From contig CADAMO010000018.1 of the NCBI GenBank assembly GCA_902788995.1, forward strand, positions 1 to 47,284: a stretch of 47,284 nt of DNA, written 5' to 3'. This DNA is from Oscillospiraceae bacterium (GTDB taxonomy: Bacteria > Bacillota > Clostridia > Oscillospirales > Acutalibacteraceae). Position 1 is the stretch's first letter, and every line of letters starts with the position of its first letter. Under the pieces are notes generated by a model. It saw only the letters and a list, made by a program, of their open reading frames with translations. It was not told where the DNA came from and did not search any database. Below are positions 1 through 11,067 of this stretch, in pieces. Both the position numbers and the translations under genes were made by a program.

Positions 1-93
1 CGCGCAGAAAAATCTAACAGAGGAATGGGATTCTGCGAACCAAAAACCGATGCAGGTATTTCTTCAACGCTTTAAACCCACAGAAATCCGTGA

Positions 94-372
94 AGAGGCT
101 ATAAAAAGGCCAATATCGACCGGAAGGTGTTCTCCCGCATCCGGTGCAAGGCGGATTACCGCCCCAAAAAGAAAACGGCAGTGGCCTTCGCCATCGCGCT
201 GGAGCTGGACATGCCCGCCATGCTGGACCTGCTGGCCCGGGCGGAGATCGCCTTTTCCCCCAGCAGCAAGTTCGATCTGATCGTGACCTATTTCATCACC
301 CACCACGTCTACGACGTCTTTGAGATCAACGCCGCCCTGTTCAAATACGGCCAGCCCATCCTCGGGGAGTGA
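94..372 (+). pseudogene. Remnant of a small helical C-terminal domain, N-terminus lost
   Basis: The frame reads RGYKKANIDRKVFSRIR and continues in good coding style to a TGA at 370-372. The text resembles a helical C-terminal module that I have seen attached to macro-domain and similar proteins in gut Firmicutes; that recognition is from memory and moderate. Upstream the same frame is interrupted by TGA at 91-93 and TAA at 73-75. The other frame open from the left edge shares no obvious continuity with it, so the 5' part is missing or frameshifted. A GTG at 127 could be read as a start, but it lies inside the conserved text and has no clear ribosome binding site. The remnant is followed by a good intrinsic terminator. 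Confidence 0.5.
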
Positions 373-392
373 CAACGAACGGCGGCAAGCAG

Positions 393-434
393 CAAGCCCT
401 CCGTGGTCCGTCGGACCGCCGGAGGGCTTGTTTG
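393..434 (+). terminator. Intrinsic terminator behind the remnant gene
   Basis: A 10-bp stem (CAAGCCCTCC at 393-402 with GGAGGGCTTG at 421-430) encloses a second small stem (GGTCC 405-409 with GGACC 413-417) and is followed by a T-rich stretch. It begins 20 bases after the stop codon of the remnant. Confidence 0.75.
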
Positions 435-483
435 ATTATCATTTTGCGGGGGGATTTGTGAGTTTGTCGAGCAGATATTATTC

Positions 484-617
484 GTAGCGCGGCTCAGTGA
501 GCCGCCCCGCCGTCAGGCGGTTCTTAATAAAACAACTTTCTAAGACCGACGTAGAATCAATAACAAACGTTTCAATAATCGGAATCGCGTTGCGGGCGGA
601 TCATTGATCCGCGCTAC
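484..617. repeat. GTAGC element A (inverted-repeat element without the 63-nt module)
   Basis: Starts GTAGCGCGG and ends with the inverse, CCGCGCTAC. Each end is a hairpin: GCGGCTC-AGT-GAGCCGC on the left and GCGGATC-ATT-GATCCGC on the right, so three stem pairs differ between the ends yet stay paired. Inside lies the family tail CGCAACGCGATTCCGATT (as its reverse complement, about 578-595) and the inner text CAAAACAACTTT (as AAAACAACTTT). Read on the minus strand it is colinear with the elements at 14576-14860 and 45529-45663 but lacks their 63-nt insert; the empty junction is between 504 and 505. Confidence 0.8.
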
Positions 618-666
618 CTTATCCGCCTGCGGCGCCCGTCGCAACATCTCGCAACATCCCCTTTAC

Positions 667-1314
667 TCACTTCCCCCTCTTCTCCAGGTCCTCCTCCATT
701 TTCCGGTTCCAGTTGGCCGCGAGGGGGGCGTGACGGCGGACCTGCGAGACGGCTTCCGCCACGCAGCCGTAGAGGATCTCCGTCCCCCGGGCGTCCGCTT
801 TGTAATTGGAAACATGGCTGCGGTCGATGCCGAAGCGCGCGCCGGTCTCCACCGCGTCGATGTTGGCGCCGATGAACAGAAATTCCCAGCCGTATTGCTC
901 TTTTTCCTTTTCGATCATCCGCTTGACTTTGTCCGAAGCGTATTTCCGGCTGGCGTTCTCCTGGCCGTCGGTGGTGATGACGAACACGGTGCGGGCGGGC
1001 ACGTCTTCCGGGCGGGCGTACTTGTGGACGTTGGCAATGTGGTGGATGGCCCCGCCGATGGCGTCGATCAGGGCGGTGCAGCCCCGCACCCAGTAATCCT
1101 TGTCGGTCATCTGCGGGATTTTTCCCAGCGGTACCCGGTCGTGCAGCACCTCCGACTCGTCGTCAAACAGCACGGTGGAGACCAGCGCCTCGCCGGGTTC
1201 CTTTTTCTGCTTTTCGATCATGGCGTTGAAGCCGCCGATGGTATCGCTCTCCAGCCCGCCCATGGAACCGCTGCGGTCAAGGATAAAAACGAGTTCTGTC
1301 AACTGATTGTTCAT
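667..1314 (-). CDS. vWA-domain protein
   Basis: A 215-residue von Willebrand factor A protein. It has the complete metal-ion-dependent adhesion site pattern: DRSGSM at residues 14-19 (DxSxS), a conserved Thr in GCTALIDAI near residue 80, and an ITTDGQENAS strand near residue 113. There is no signal peptide or membrane segment, so it is probably cytosolic; such short bacterial vWA proteins usually act in protein-protein contacts, and the partner here is unknown. The start is set by AGGAGG nine bases before the ATG. That Shine-Dalgarno lies inside a perfect 10-bp inverted repeat (1323-1360), so it can pair with an upstream CCTCCT. The gene lies 83 bp downstream of fucI on the same strand; co-transcription is possible but the palindrome suggests its own control. 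Confidence 0.85.
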   Translation of the reverse strand: MNNQLTELVFILDRSGSMGGLESDTIGGFNAMIEKQKKEPGEALVSTVLFDDESEVLHDRVPLGKIPQMTDKDYWVRGCTALIDAIGGAIHHIANVHKYARPEDVPARTVFVITTDGQENASRKYASDKVKRMIEKEKEQYGWEFLFIGANIDAVETGARFGIDRSHVSNYKADARGTEILYGCVAEAVSQVRRHAPLAANWNRKMEEDLEKRGK

Positions 1315-1322
1315 GAAAATAA

Positions 1323-1360
1323 CCTCCTGTATCTGTGTTGTGATTACAGTATACAGGAGG
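1323..1360 (-). promoter_or_regulatory. Palindrome masking the ribosome binding site of the vWA gene
   Basis: CCTCCTGTAT at 1323-1332 and ATACAGGAGG at 1351-1360 are perfect 10-bp inverse complements with an 18-base loop. On the coding (minus) strand the half nearer the gene is the AGGAGG ribosome binding site and the distal half is an anti-Shine-Dalgarno. A -10-like TATACT on the minus strand overlaps the distal half, so an operator over a promoter is an alternative to an RNA switch. Confidence 0.5.
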
Positions 1361-1397
1361 CCGTTATCGTTTTGGTCGTTTGGGAAGCGACAAATCG

Positions 1398-3203
1398 TTA
1401 TCTCATAGGCCGGTACAGGGGGCCGTAGGCGGCGCAGGCGCGGAAGTCGGCGCCCTCCAGGTCCTTGGTGCCGAAGGCGTTCCAGCTGGCAGGGCGGAAG
1501 ATCTTCTCATCCGGCACGTTGTGCAGGCCCACCGGGATGCGCAGCATGGCGCACATGGTGATCAGGTCCGCGCCGATGTGGCCGTAGCTGATGGCGCCGT
1601 GGTTCGCGCCCCAGCAGTTCATCAGGTCGTAGGCGGAACGGAAGGGGCCCTCGCCGGTGCAGATGGGGGTGAACCAGGTGCAGGGCCAGGTGTAGTCCGT
1701 GCGCTTCCAGAGGATATCGCTGACCTCGTCCGGCAGGCAGACGGTGTAGCCCTCGGCGATCTGGATCGTCGGGCCGAGGCCCTTCACCAGATTGATACGG
1801 ATCATGGTGGCGGGCATCTGGGCGCGGGTCAAAAAGCGGGAGGAATAGCCGCCGCCTCTGAAATAGCCGTTGTCAGCGGCGCACCATTCGGTGGCCTTGA
1901 GCATGGTGTCGATGTCCTTTTCGGTCACGTCGTACCAGGGCTTGATGACCGGGTTGCCGTTCTCATCCTTGACCTCGCCGCAGGCGTCGAGGCAGCAGGC
2001 GCCGGAGTTGATCAGGTGGATGAAGCCGCCCGCCTCCTTGGCGACGCCTTCAATATCGTAGCCGGTGACGCGCTTGACCGCGTCCGCGCTCCAGAAGGTG
2101 CGCACGTCGGCGAACATCTGCGCGCGGTTGGTCAGCAGCTTCATGAACAGCATGGAAAGGCCGTTCAGGGTGTCGTTCTCGGTGGCGAGGATGTAGGGCT
2201 CACGGGCGCCGTTCCAGTCGAAGGAGGTGTTGCACATGGCCTCGCCGAAGTCGCAGTTGGGATAGAAATCCGTCCACTGGCGCTGGCCCTGGAAGCCCGC
2301 CGCGATGGCGTTGTGACCGGCCATCTCCTCCTCGCGGCCCTCCGGCAGGTTGGGGTTGCCGTTCATCAGGTCCTTGATAATGACCATCATCTTGACCACG
2401 AACTCCCAGTCCTTTTCCTTCTGCTCGGGGGATTTTTTCACGAAGTCGGGGTTCTTGTCGAAGCCCTCGGGGCAATGCTCTTTCGTCCACTTGTAGGCCT
2501 TCTGATACTCGGCCTCGTCGTAGATGTTCTCCGTCATGCGGCGGATGATCTCCACCTCGTCCACGGATTCCACCCGCATGCCCAGGTATTCCTCAATGAA
2601 TTCGGGGCTGATGGAGGAACCGCCGATGCCCATGCAGATGGAGCCGATCTGCAGGTAGGACTTGCCGCGCATGGTGCACACGGCCACCGCCGCCCGGGCG
2701 AACCGCAGCAGCTTTTCCTTCACGTCCTCCGGGATGGTCTCGTCGTCCGCGTCCTGCACGTCGTGGCCGTAGATGCCAAAGGCCGGCAGGCCCTTCTGGG
2801 CGTGGGTGGCGAGAACCGATGCCAGGTACACCGCGCCGGGGCGCTCGGTGGCGTTGAAGCCCCACACGCCCTTGATGGTCAGGGGGTCGGAATCCATGGT
2901 CTCGCTGCCGTAGCACCAGCAGGGGGTGACGCTGAGGGTGATATCCACGCCCTCTTTTTTGAACTGGGCGGCGCACTGGGCGGCCTCCGCCACGCGGCCG
3001 ATGGAGGTGTCCGAAATGACCACCTTCACGGGCTCGCCGTTGGAATATTTCAGGTTTTCGGTGAAGAGCTTCGCCGCGGCCTTGGCCATGTTCATGGTCT
3101 GGTCCTCCAGCGATTCACGGACCTTCAGGGGTCCTCTTCTGCCGTCGATGATGCGGCGGATACCGATGACGGGGTACTCGCCGATCAGTCTGCTTGCTGC
3201 CAT
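1398..3203 (-). CDS. fucI: L-fucose isomerase
   Basis: A 601-residue cytosolic aldose-ketose isomerase that converts L-fucose to L-fuculose, the first step of fucose use. Length and text match FucI (about 590 residues in E. coli). The three metal/catalytic positions are recognisable: Glu in ATENDTLNG near residue 339, Asp in FADVRTFW near 363 and His in [13 protein letters not shown] in the 530s, matching Glu337, Asp361 and His528 of the E. coli enzyme. The start [10 protein letters not shown] is preferred to upstream in-frame codons because GAAAGGA lies about ten bases before it. No fuculokinase or aldolase is next to it, so the rest of the pathway must lie elsewhere. FucI can also act on D-arabinose. 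Host mucin fucose is a likely source in a gut bacterium (inference). Confidence 0.93.
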   Translation of the reverse strand: MAASRLIGEYPVIGIRRIIDGRRGPLKVRESLEDQTMNMAKAAAKLFTENLKYSNGEPVKVVISDTSIGRVAEAAQCAAQFKKEGVDITLSVTPCWCYGSETMDSDPLTIKGVWGFNATERPGAVYLASVLATHAQKGLPAFGIYGHDVQDADDETIPEDVKEKLLRFARAAVAVCTMRGKSYLQIGSICMGIGGSSISPEFIEEYLGMRVESVDEVEIIRRMTENIYDEAEYQKAYKWTKEHCPEGFDKNPDFVKKSPEQKEKDWEFVVKMMVIIKDLMNGNPNLPEGREEEMAGHNAIAAGFQGQRQWTDFYPNCDFGEAMCNTSFDWNGAREPYILATENDTLNGLSMLFMKLLTNRAQMFADVRTFWSADAVKRVTGYDIEGVAKEAGGFIHLINSGACCLDACGEVKDENGNPVIKPWYDVTEKDIDTMLKATEWCAADNGYFRGGGYSSRFLTRAQMPATMIRINLVKGLGPTIQIAEGYTVCLPDEVSDILWKRTDYTWPCTWFTPICTGEGPFRSAYDLMNCWGANHGAISYGHIGADLITMCAMLRIPVGLHNVPDEKIFRPASWNAFGTKDLEGADFRACAAYGPLYRPMR

Positions 3204-3275
3204 ATGAAAATCAATCCTTTCGTAAAAGAATATTTGCGTTTCCATATTAGCACACCGAAAACGGAAAATCAAGCC

Positions 3276-3367
3276 GTCAGTCGTCAGTCGCCGGAAATAA
3301 TCTTTCCGTGAAACCCGCCGCCCTGCCCTCTCGCCACTAGCCACTAGTCACTAGCCACTAACCACTA
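3276..3367. repeat. Heptanucleotide arrays (GTCAGTC and CCACTAG types)
   Basis: Two tandem units of GTCAGTC lie at 3276-3289 and about five units of CCACTAG with point variants at 3333-3367, all with a strict 7-bp period. They fill the gap between fucI and spoIIE together with the next entry. Confidence 0.75.
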
Positions 3368-3457
3368 AAACGGCGCAAGGCGCCGTGCTACTGCCTACTG
3401 CCTATTGCCTATTGCCTATTGCCTATTGCCTGAAAACGGCGCAAGGCGCCGTGCTAC
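3366..3457 (-). repeat. TAGGCAA heptamer array between two copies of a terminator-like hairpin
   Basis: On the minus strand, reading away from spoIIE, come a hairpin (ACGGCGC-CTT-GCGCCGT followed by TTTT), then about six units of the 7-mer TAGGCAA, then a second near-identical copy of the hairpin. The two hairpin copies are at 3433-3457 and 3366-3391. The first begins inside the spoIIE stop codon (GGG TAG CAC). With its stem and T-run it could terminate spoIIE transcription. Related hairpins with compensatory stem changes are at 14576, 30060 and 38459. Confidence 0.7.
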
Positions 3458-5763
3458 CCGATCTCCACGCACGCCACAGTGATATCGTCGTGCTTGCCGG
3501 AGGGGGAATATTTCATCGCCTCGTCCGCGGCGGTCTCCGCCAGCTCTTTTATACTCTTTTTTTTCATGCGGGCAAACAGCGCCCGGAAGTGCTGGGGCGG
3601 CAGCACGGCGGCCCCGTCGGACATCAGCAGCACCCGGTCCCCGGGGGCCAGCGCCACGGCGGACCGCTCCATGCGGATCTCCTGCAGAATGCCCAGCGGC
3701 AGGGAGGACCGCTCGATCACGGCGGTCTTTTCCCCGGTGCGCGCTAAGGACATGGCCGCCCCCGCCTTGAAGAACTCCGCCCTGCCCTCCGTCAGGTCGA
3801 TGCGCAGGATATCCAGCGTGGCCAGCGTCTCTTCGGTGGCGCGCATCATCAGGGCCGTGTTCACCGCGCCAACGGCGCATTCCAGCGAAAAACCGGTGCG
3901 CACCAGACGGGCGGTCAGGGCGCAGACCATGGCGGAATCCAGCGCCGCCCGCTTGCCCCGGCCCATGCCGTCGCTGAGCACCACGTAGAAGTTGCCGTGG
4001 GCGTCGGTAAAGCTGCGGCAGGTATCGCCGCAGACCGTTTCCCCCGCCCCCACCCGCACGGCGATATGGACCTGCGCGGTGAGATCCGCCGCCTCGCTGA
4101 AGCTGAGCACCGCGCCCCGCTCCGCATAGGCGTCCGTCACCGGGTCCAGATAGGAAAAGCCGGTCTTTTCATAGAGCCGCTCCGTCAGGGCGGCATAATC
4201 CGCCTCCCGGGGGACCACCGAGCAGAAGGCCTCCACTGTGCTGCGCCCCCGCTTGTCGGAAAAGGCCAGCACCGGGTCAGCGGAAAAGCCGAATTCCTCC
4301 AGCGCCTCCCGGGCGGCGAAGGCAGTGCGGGGGTCCGCCCGCTCCTGGGCGGAAAGGCTTTTTGCCGCGTCCTCCAGCACCGCCGACGCTCCGGAAAACT
4401 GCACGGCGGCCAGCTCCTTGCTCTCCAGCAGCTCCTGCCGCACCGTCAGACGGGCCTGATATTCGCAGTAAAGCCGGTTAAAGGCGGCGCAGAGGGCCGG
4501 TTTTTCCCGGCAGACCGTCTGCAGACGGTGGGGCAGCGTCTCCTCCGTCACGCCGCCGTTCTTCATCAGGGTCCCGTAAGTCTCCCGCAGCGCCGCCTCC
4601 GTGAGCTTGCCGGTGCGGTCCCAGCAAAATTCCCGCTTCAGGCAGCCGGAACAGCACTCCGTTCTGACGCTTGCCGGGATATAGGAGGGGTCCGGCGCTT
4701 CGGTCTTCACCAGCAGGTCGGAGACCTTTTTCACCGACGCGCCCACGTCCCGCACCGCTTTGGCGGCGGTTTTCAGCCGGTATTCCATCAGCCGCCGCTG
4801 CTCCAGCGCCCCCTGATCCGCCCGGGCGGGCAGCAGCTCCGTCACCGCGGCGACAAGCTGTCGGCCGGGGATCACCAGAAAGAGCAGCACCGTCGCCGCC
4901 GTCTCCCCCGCGGACAACAGGGCCGTCTCCGCGCTGCCCCGCAGCATCAGCGCCAGCAGGTCCGCCACCGCAAAGGCCGCCGCCACGGCCCCTTTGCCGT
5001 AAGCGCCGCAAACGCCGCACAGCAGCCCCGCCAGCGGAAAGGCCGTCAGAAACTGGGGCCGCAGGCCGCCCAGCCCCATTGTCACGCCGAAACAGACGCC
5101 CGCCATCACCGGAGCCTGCTCTGCCCCGCAAAGGGCCAGCAGCATGACGCAGAAGCCCGCCGCCGCATGAGCCAGCGACGCCCCCGCCACGGGCAGGCGG
5201 TTCAGCGACAGCGCCAGCGCCGCCCCCGCGAACAGCAGCGCGGCGAAATCCGCCGTGGAGACGCTTTTTACGCCCCGGCCCTGCCGGAACAGGGCGAACA
5301 CCCGGGTAAAGAAACACGCGCCGGCGGCGGCGACCACCGCCTCGCACAGGGCCAGCAGGGACGAGGCCACCGTCAGCCCGTCGGCGGAGGCGACGATCAG
5401 CGAGCAGATGAAGAAGGAGAGAAAGACGCAGCCGCAGTTCAGATAGATCTGCCTGCCCCCCGCGAAGGCCTTCGCCGCCCCCGTCTTGATAAAGCACACC
5501 AGCGCCGCCGCGCTGACCGTTTTCAGCGCCCCGGGGATATCCCGGAACAGCAGGTACCCCGCCGCCGCGCCCACCGACGACGCCACCGTGCAGGCCGCGT
5601 CCGCGCCGCCCGCAAAGCTCAGGCCGAAGGGGGCCAGATCCTCCCCCACCGTTACGCCGCTGAGCAGCAGCCCCAGCGCCCCGCACGCCAGCTGCGGCGC
5701 CGCTTTTTTCGCCAGCGCCCGCAGGCGGGGCTTTTCCGTTTTCGTCTTTTGCGCCGTTTTCAT
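3454..5763 (-). CDS. spoIIE: Stage II sporulation protein E, PP2C-type phosphatase
   Basis: A 769-residue membrane phosphatase. In Bacillus, SpoIIE sits at the polar septum, dephosphorylates the anti-anti-sigma factor SpoIIAA and so frees sigma F in the forespore. The first ~320 residues hold about ten hydrophobic segments, then a central regulatory region with a Cys cluster (CCSGCLKREFCW), then a PP2C domain from about residue 550. Metal-binding motifs are visible: LSDGMGRGKRA near 596, LLMSDGAA near 705 and KHDDITVACVEIG at the end. Length fits the family (827 in B. subtilis). AAAGGAC precedes the ATG. The TAG stop is shared with the flanking GTAGC repeat. It is strong evidence that the organism can form spores. 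Confidence 0.93.
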   Translation of the reverse strand: MKTAQKTKTEKPRLRALAKKAAPQLACGALGLLLSGVTVGEDLAPFGLSFAGGADAACTVASSVGAAAGYLLFRDIPGALKTVSAAALVCFIKTGAAKAFAGGRQIYLNCGCVFLSFFICSLIVASADGLTVASSLLALCEAVVAAAGACFFTRVFALFRQGRGVKSVSTADFAALLFAGAALALSLNRLPVAGASLAHAAAGFCVMLLALCGAEQAPVMAGVCFGVTMGLGGLRPQFLTAFPLAGLLCGVCGAYGKGAVAAAFAVADLLALMLRGSAETALLSAGETAATVLLFLVIPGRQLVAAVTELLPARADQGALEQRRLMEYRLKTAAKAVRDVGASVKKVSDLLVKTEAPDPSYIPASVRTECCSGCLKREFCWDRTGKLTEAALRETYGTLMKNGGVTEETLPHRLQTVCREKPALCAAFNRLYCEYQARLTVRQELLESKELAAVQFSGASAVLEDAAKSLSAQERADPRTAFAAREALEEFGFSADPVLAFSDKRGRSTVEAFCSVVPREADYAALTERLYEKTGFSYLDPVTDAYAERGAVLSFSEAADLTAQVHIAVRVGAGETVCGDTCRSFTDAHGNFYVVLSDGMGRGKRAALDSAMVCALTARLVRTGFSLECAVGAVNTALMMRATEETLATLDILRIDLTEGRAEFFKAGAAMSLARTGEKTAVIERSSLPLGILQEIRMERSAVALAPGDRVLLMSDGAAVLPPQHFRALFARMKKKSIKELAETAADEAMKYSPSGKHDDITVACVEIG

Positions 5764-5901
5764 GTTTTCACGTCCTTTCCGGCTTGTCCGTTATACCATG
5801 ATACCGCGACGGAACCGGGAAATCTGTCGCACCGTGCCGGTCGAATGGCATTTTATGGAATTTTAAGAAAAAACTAACTGCTCTTTCCCATAAAAAATGC
5901 C

Positions 5902-5930
5902 TTGCAAATAGCCACGGGGTAAATTATAAT
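5902..5930 (+). promoter_or_regulatory. Sigma-A type promoter of rlmB
   Basis: TTGCAA (5902-5907), a 17-base spacer and a consensus TATAAT (5925-5930), 54 bases before the rlmB start codon. Confidence 0.8.
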
Positions 5931-5984
5931 ATAAGTTGATTTATTATAAAGGGATATTATGACCCTTTCACAAGGACAGATTGT

Positions 5985-6821
5985 ATGGCATATCAGAACG
6001 GAAAAGAGCGGACCGGACGCGGGCCCGTTCATTCCGATACGGAATATAACGATAGAAAATTTCCCCGGAAGGACCGGGAGGAAGGCTTTCAGCAGCGGGA
6101 CGACCTGATCGTGGGCCGCAACGCGGTGAAAGAAGCGCTGAAGGCGGGCCGCCCGGCGGATTCGCTGCTGGTGCAGCGGGGCGAAAGAAGCGGCGCGGTG
6201 CTGCCGCTGATCGCCGAATGCAAGGAAAAAGGGATCATCGTCAAAGAGGTTGACCAGAAAAAGCTGGACTTCATGTGCGGCCACGCCCACCATCAGGGCG
6301 TGATCCTGATCGCCGCCGCCCACGAATACGCCACGGTGGAGGACATTCTCGCCCGGGCGGAGAAAAAGGGCGAGGCGCCCTTCCTGGTGATCTGCGATTC
6401 CCTGGAGGACCCCCACAACCTGGGGGCGATCATCCGCACCGCCGAGTGCTGCGGCGCCCACGGGGTGATCATCCCCGAGCGCAGAAGCGTCAGCCTGTCC
6501 GGCGTCGTCAGCAAGACCTCGGCCGGCGCGCTGGAATACGTTCCCGTGGCGCGGGTCACCAACCTGAACGCCGCCATCAAGGACCTGAAGGAACGGAACA
6601 TCTGGGTCATCGCCGCCGATATGGACGGCGTGCCCTACAAGGAAGCGGACCTCACCGGCGCGGTGGCGCTGGTGATCGGCTCCGAGGGGAAGGGCGTCAG
6701 CCGGCTGGTCAAAGAGAACTGCGACATGACGGTTTCCATCCCCATGAAAGGCAAGATCAATTCACTCAACGCCTCCGTCGCGGCGGCTGTGCTGATGTTT
6801 GAGACGGCGTCAAAAAGATAA
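5985..6821 (+). CDS. rlmB: 23S rRNA (guanosine-2'-O)-methyltransferase of the TrmH/SPOUT family
   Basis: A 278-residue SPOUT methyltransferase that uses S-adenosylmethionine; RlmB methylates G2251 in the peptidyl-transferase loop. After a charged, disordered N-terminal extension of about 35 residues comes the L30e-like substrate-binding domain (VGRNAVKEALKAG) and then the trefoil-knot domain with DSLEDPHNLGAIIRTAE near residue 135, VIGSEGKGVSRLV near 230 and IPMKGKINSLNASVAAAV near 250, the three SPOUT signature motifs. AAGGAC precedes the ATG. The family is reliable; the exact target nucleotide is inferred, as close relatives act on other rRNA or tRNA sites. Confidence 0.88.
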   Translation: MAYQNGKERTGRGPVHSDTEYNDRKFPRKDREEGFQQRDDLIVGRNAVKEALKAGRPADSLLVQRGERSGAVLPLIAECKEKGIIVKEVDQKKLDFMCGHAHHQGVILIAAAHEYATVEDILARAEKKGEAPFLVICDSLEDPHNLGAIIRTAECCGAHGVIIPERRSVSLSGVVSKTSAGALEYVPVARVTNLNAAIKDLKERNIWVIAADMDGVPYKEADLTGAVALVIGSEGKGVSRLVKENCDMTVSIPMKGKINSLNASVAAAVLMFETASKR

Positions 6822-6862
6822 ACGGGACCCCTGCCACGGCAGGAGATCGGTAGGAGACAGCA

Positions 6863-10741
<3,879 letters not shown>

Positions 10742-10776
10742 CGCTTCCGCCCATCGGTACTTAAAAGTTTTCGGTC

Positions 10777-10950
10777 AAGCCTTTTTCAAAAGGCTTGCGG
10801 TTTCCAAAGGCAGCGCCTTTGGGCGTCCGCCGCAGCGGACGAAATTCTTCCCGCGCAAAAAGCGCAGGAAAGGTTTCAGGAAAACCCTCGCCGGGGGTTT
10901 TCCTGAGGGCAAAGCCCATCGCCCCCCCTATTTTCTGTAAAAACAGAAAA
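10777..10950. repeat. Chain of six hairpins between genes
   Basis: The 326-bp gap before the transporter gene holds consecutive perfect or near-perfect palindromes: AAGCCTTTT/AAAAGGCTT at 10777-10796, CCAAAGGC/GCCTTTGG at 10804-10822, GTCCGC/GCGGAC at 10825-10840, TCAGGAAAACC with its inverse at 10876-10905, GGGC/GCCC at 10907-10917 and TTTTCTGT/ACAGAAAA at 10931-10950. I recall similar hairpin chains in other Clostridia but cannot name a family. It may be a repeat element or a strong bidirectional terminator region. Confidence 0.6.
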
Positions 10951-10984
10951 TCAACAGGTCCGGCATAAAATTTCAGTCTGAATA

Positions 10985-11013
10985 TTGAAAACTGCCGCGC
11001 AAGATGCTATACT
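10985..11013 (+). promoter_or_regulatory. Sigma-A type promoter of the MFS transporter
   Basis: TTGAAA (10985-10990), a 17-base spacer and TATACT (11008-11013), with the start codon 54 bases downstream. Confidence 0.75.
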
Positions 11014-11067
11014 TGTGTGGCAGATTTCTTTTTCTGAAATCTAATAACCAATAAAGGGGACGTCTCG

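Noticed and set aside
1380..3311. A 643-codon open frame on the plus strand opposite fucI
   Set aside because: GC-rich coding DNA leaves long open antisense frames. The protein is low-complexity (His/Gly/Val/Ala-rich) with no domain, while the opposite strand encodes a full FucI.
3333..3457. Possible CRISPR array
   Set aside because: The units are 7 bp without unique spacers, and the only spaced repeats are two copies of a hairpin. No cas gene is in the window.
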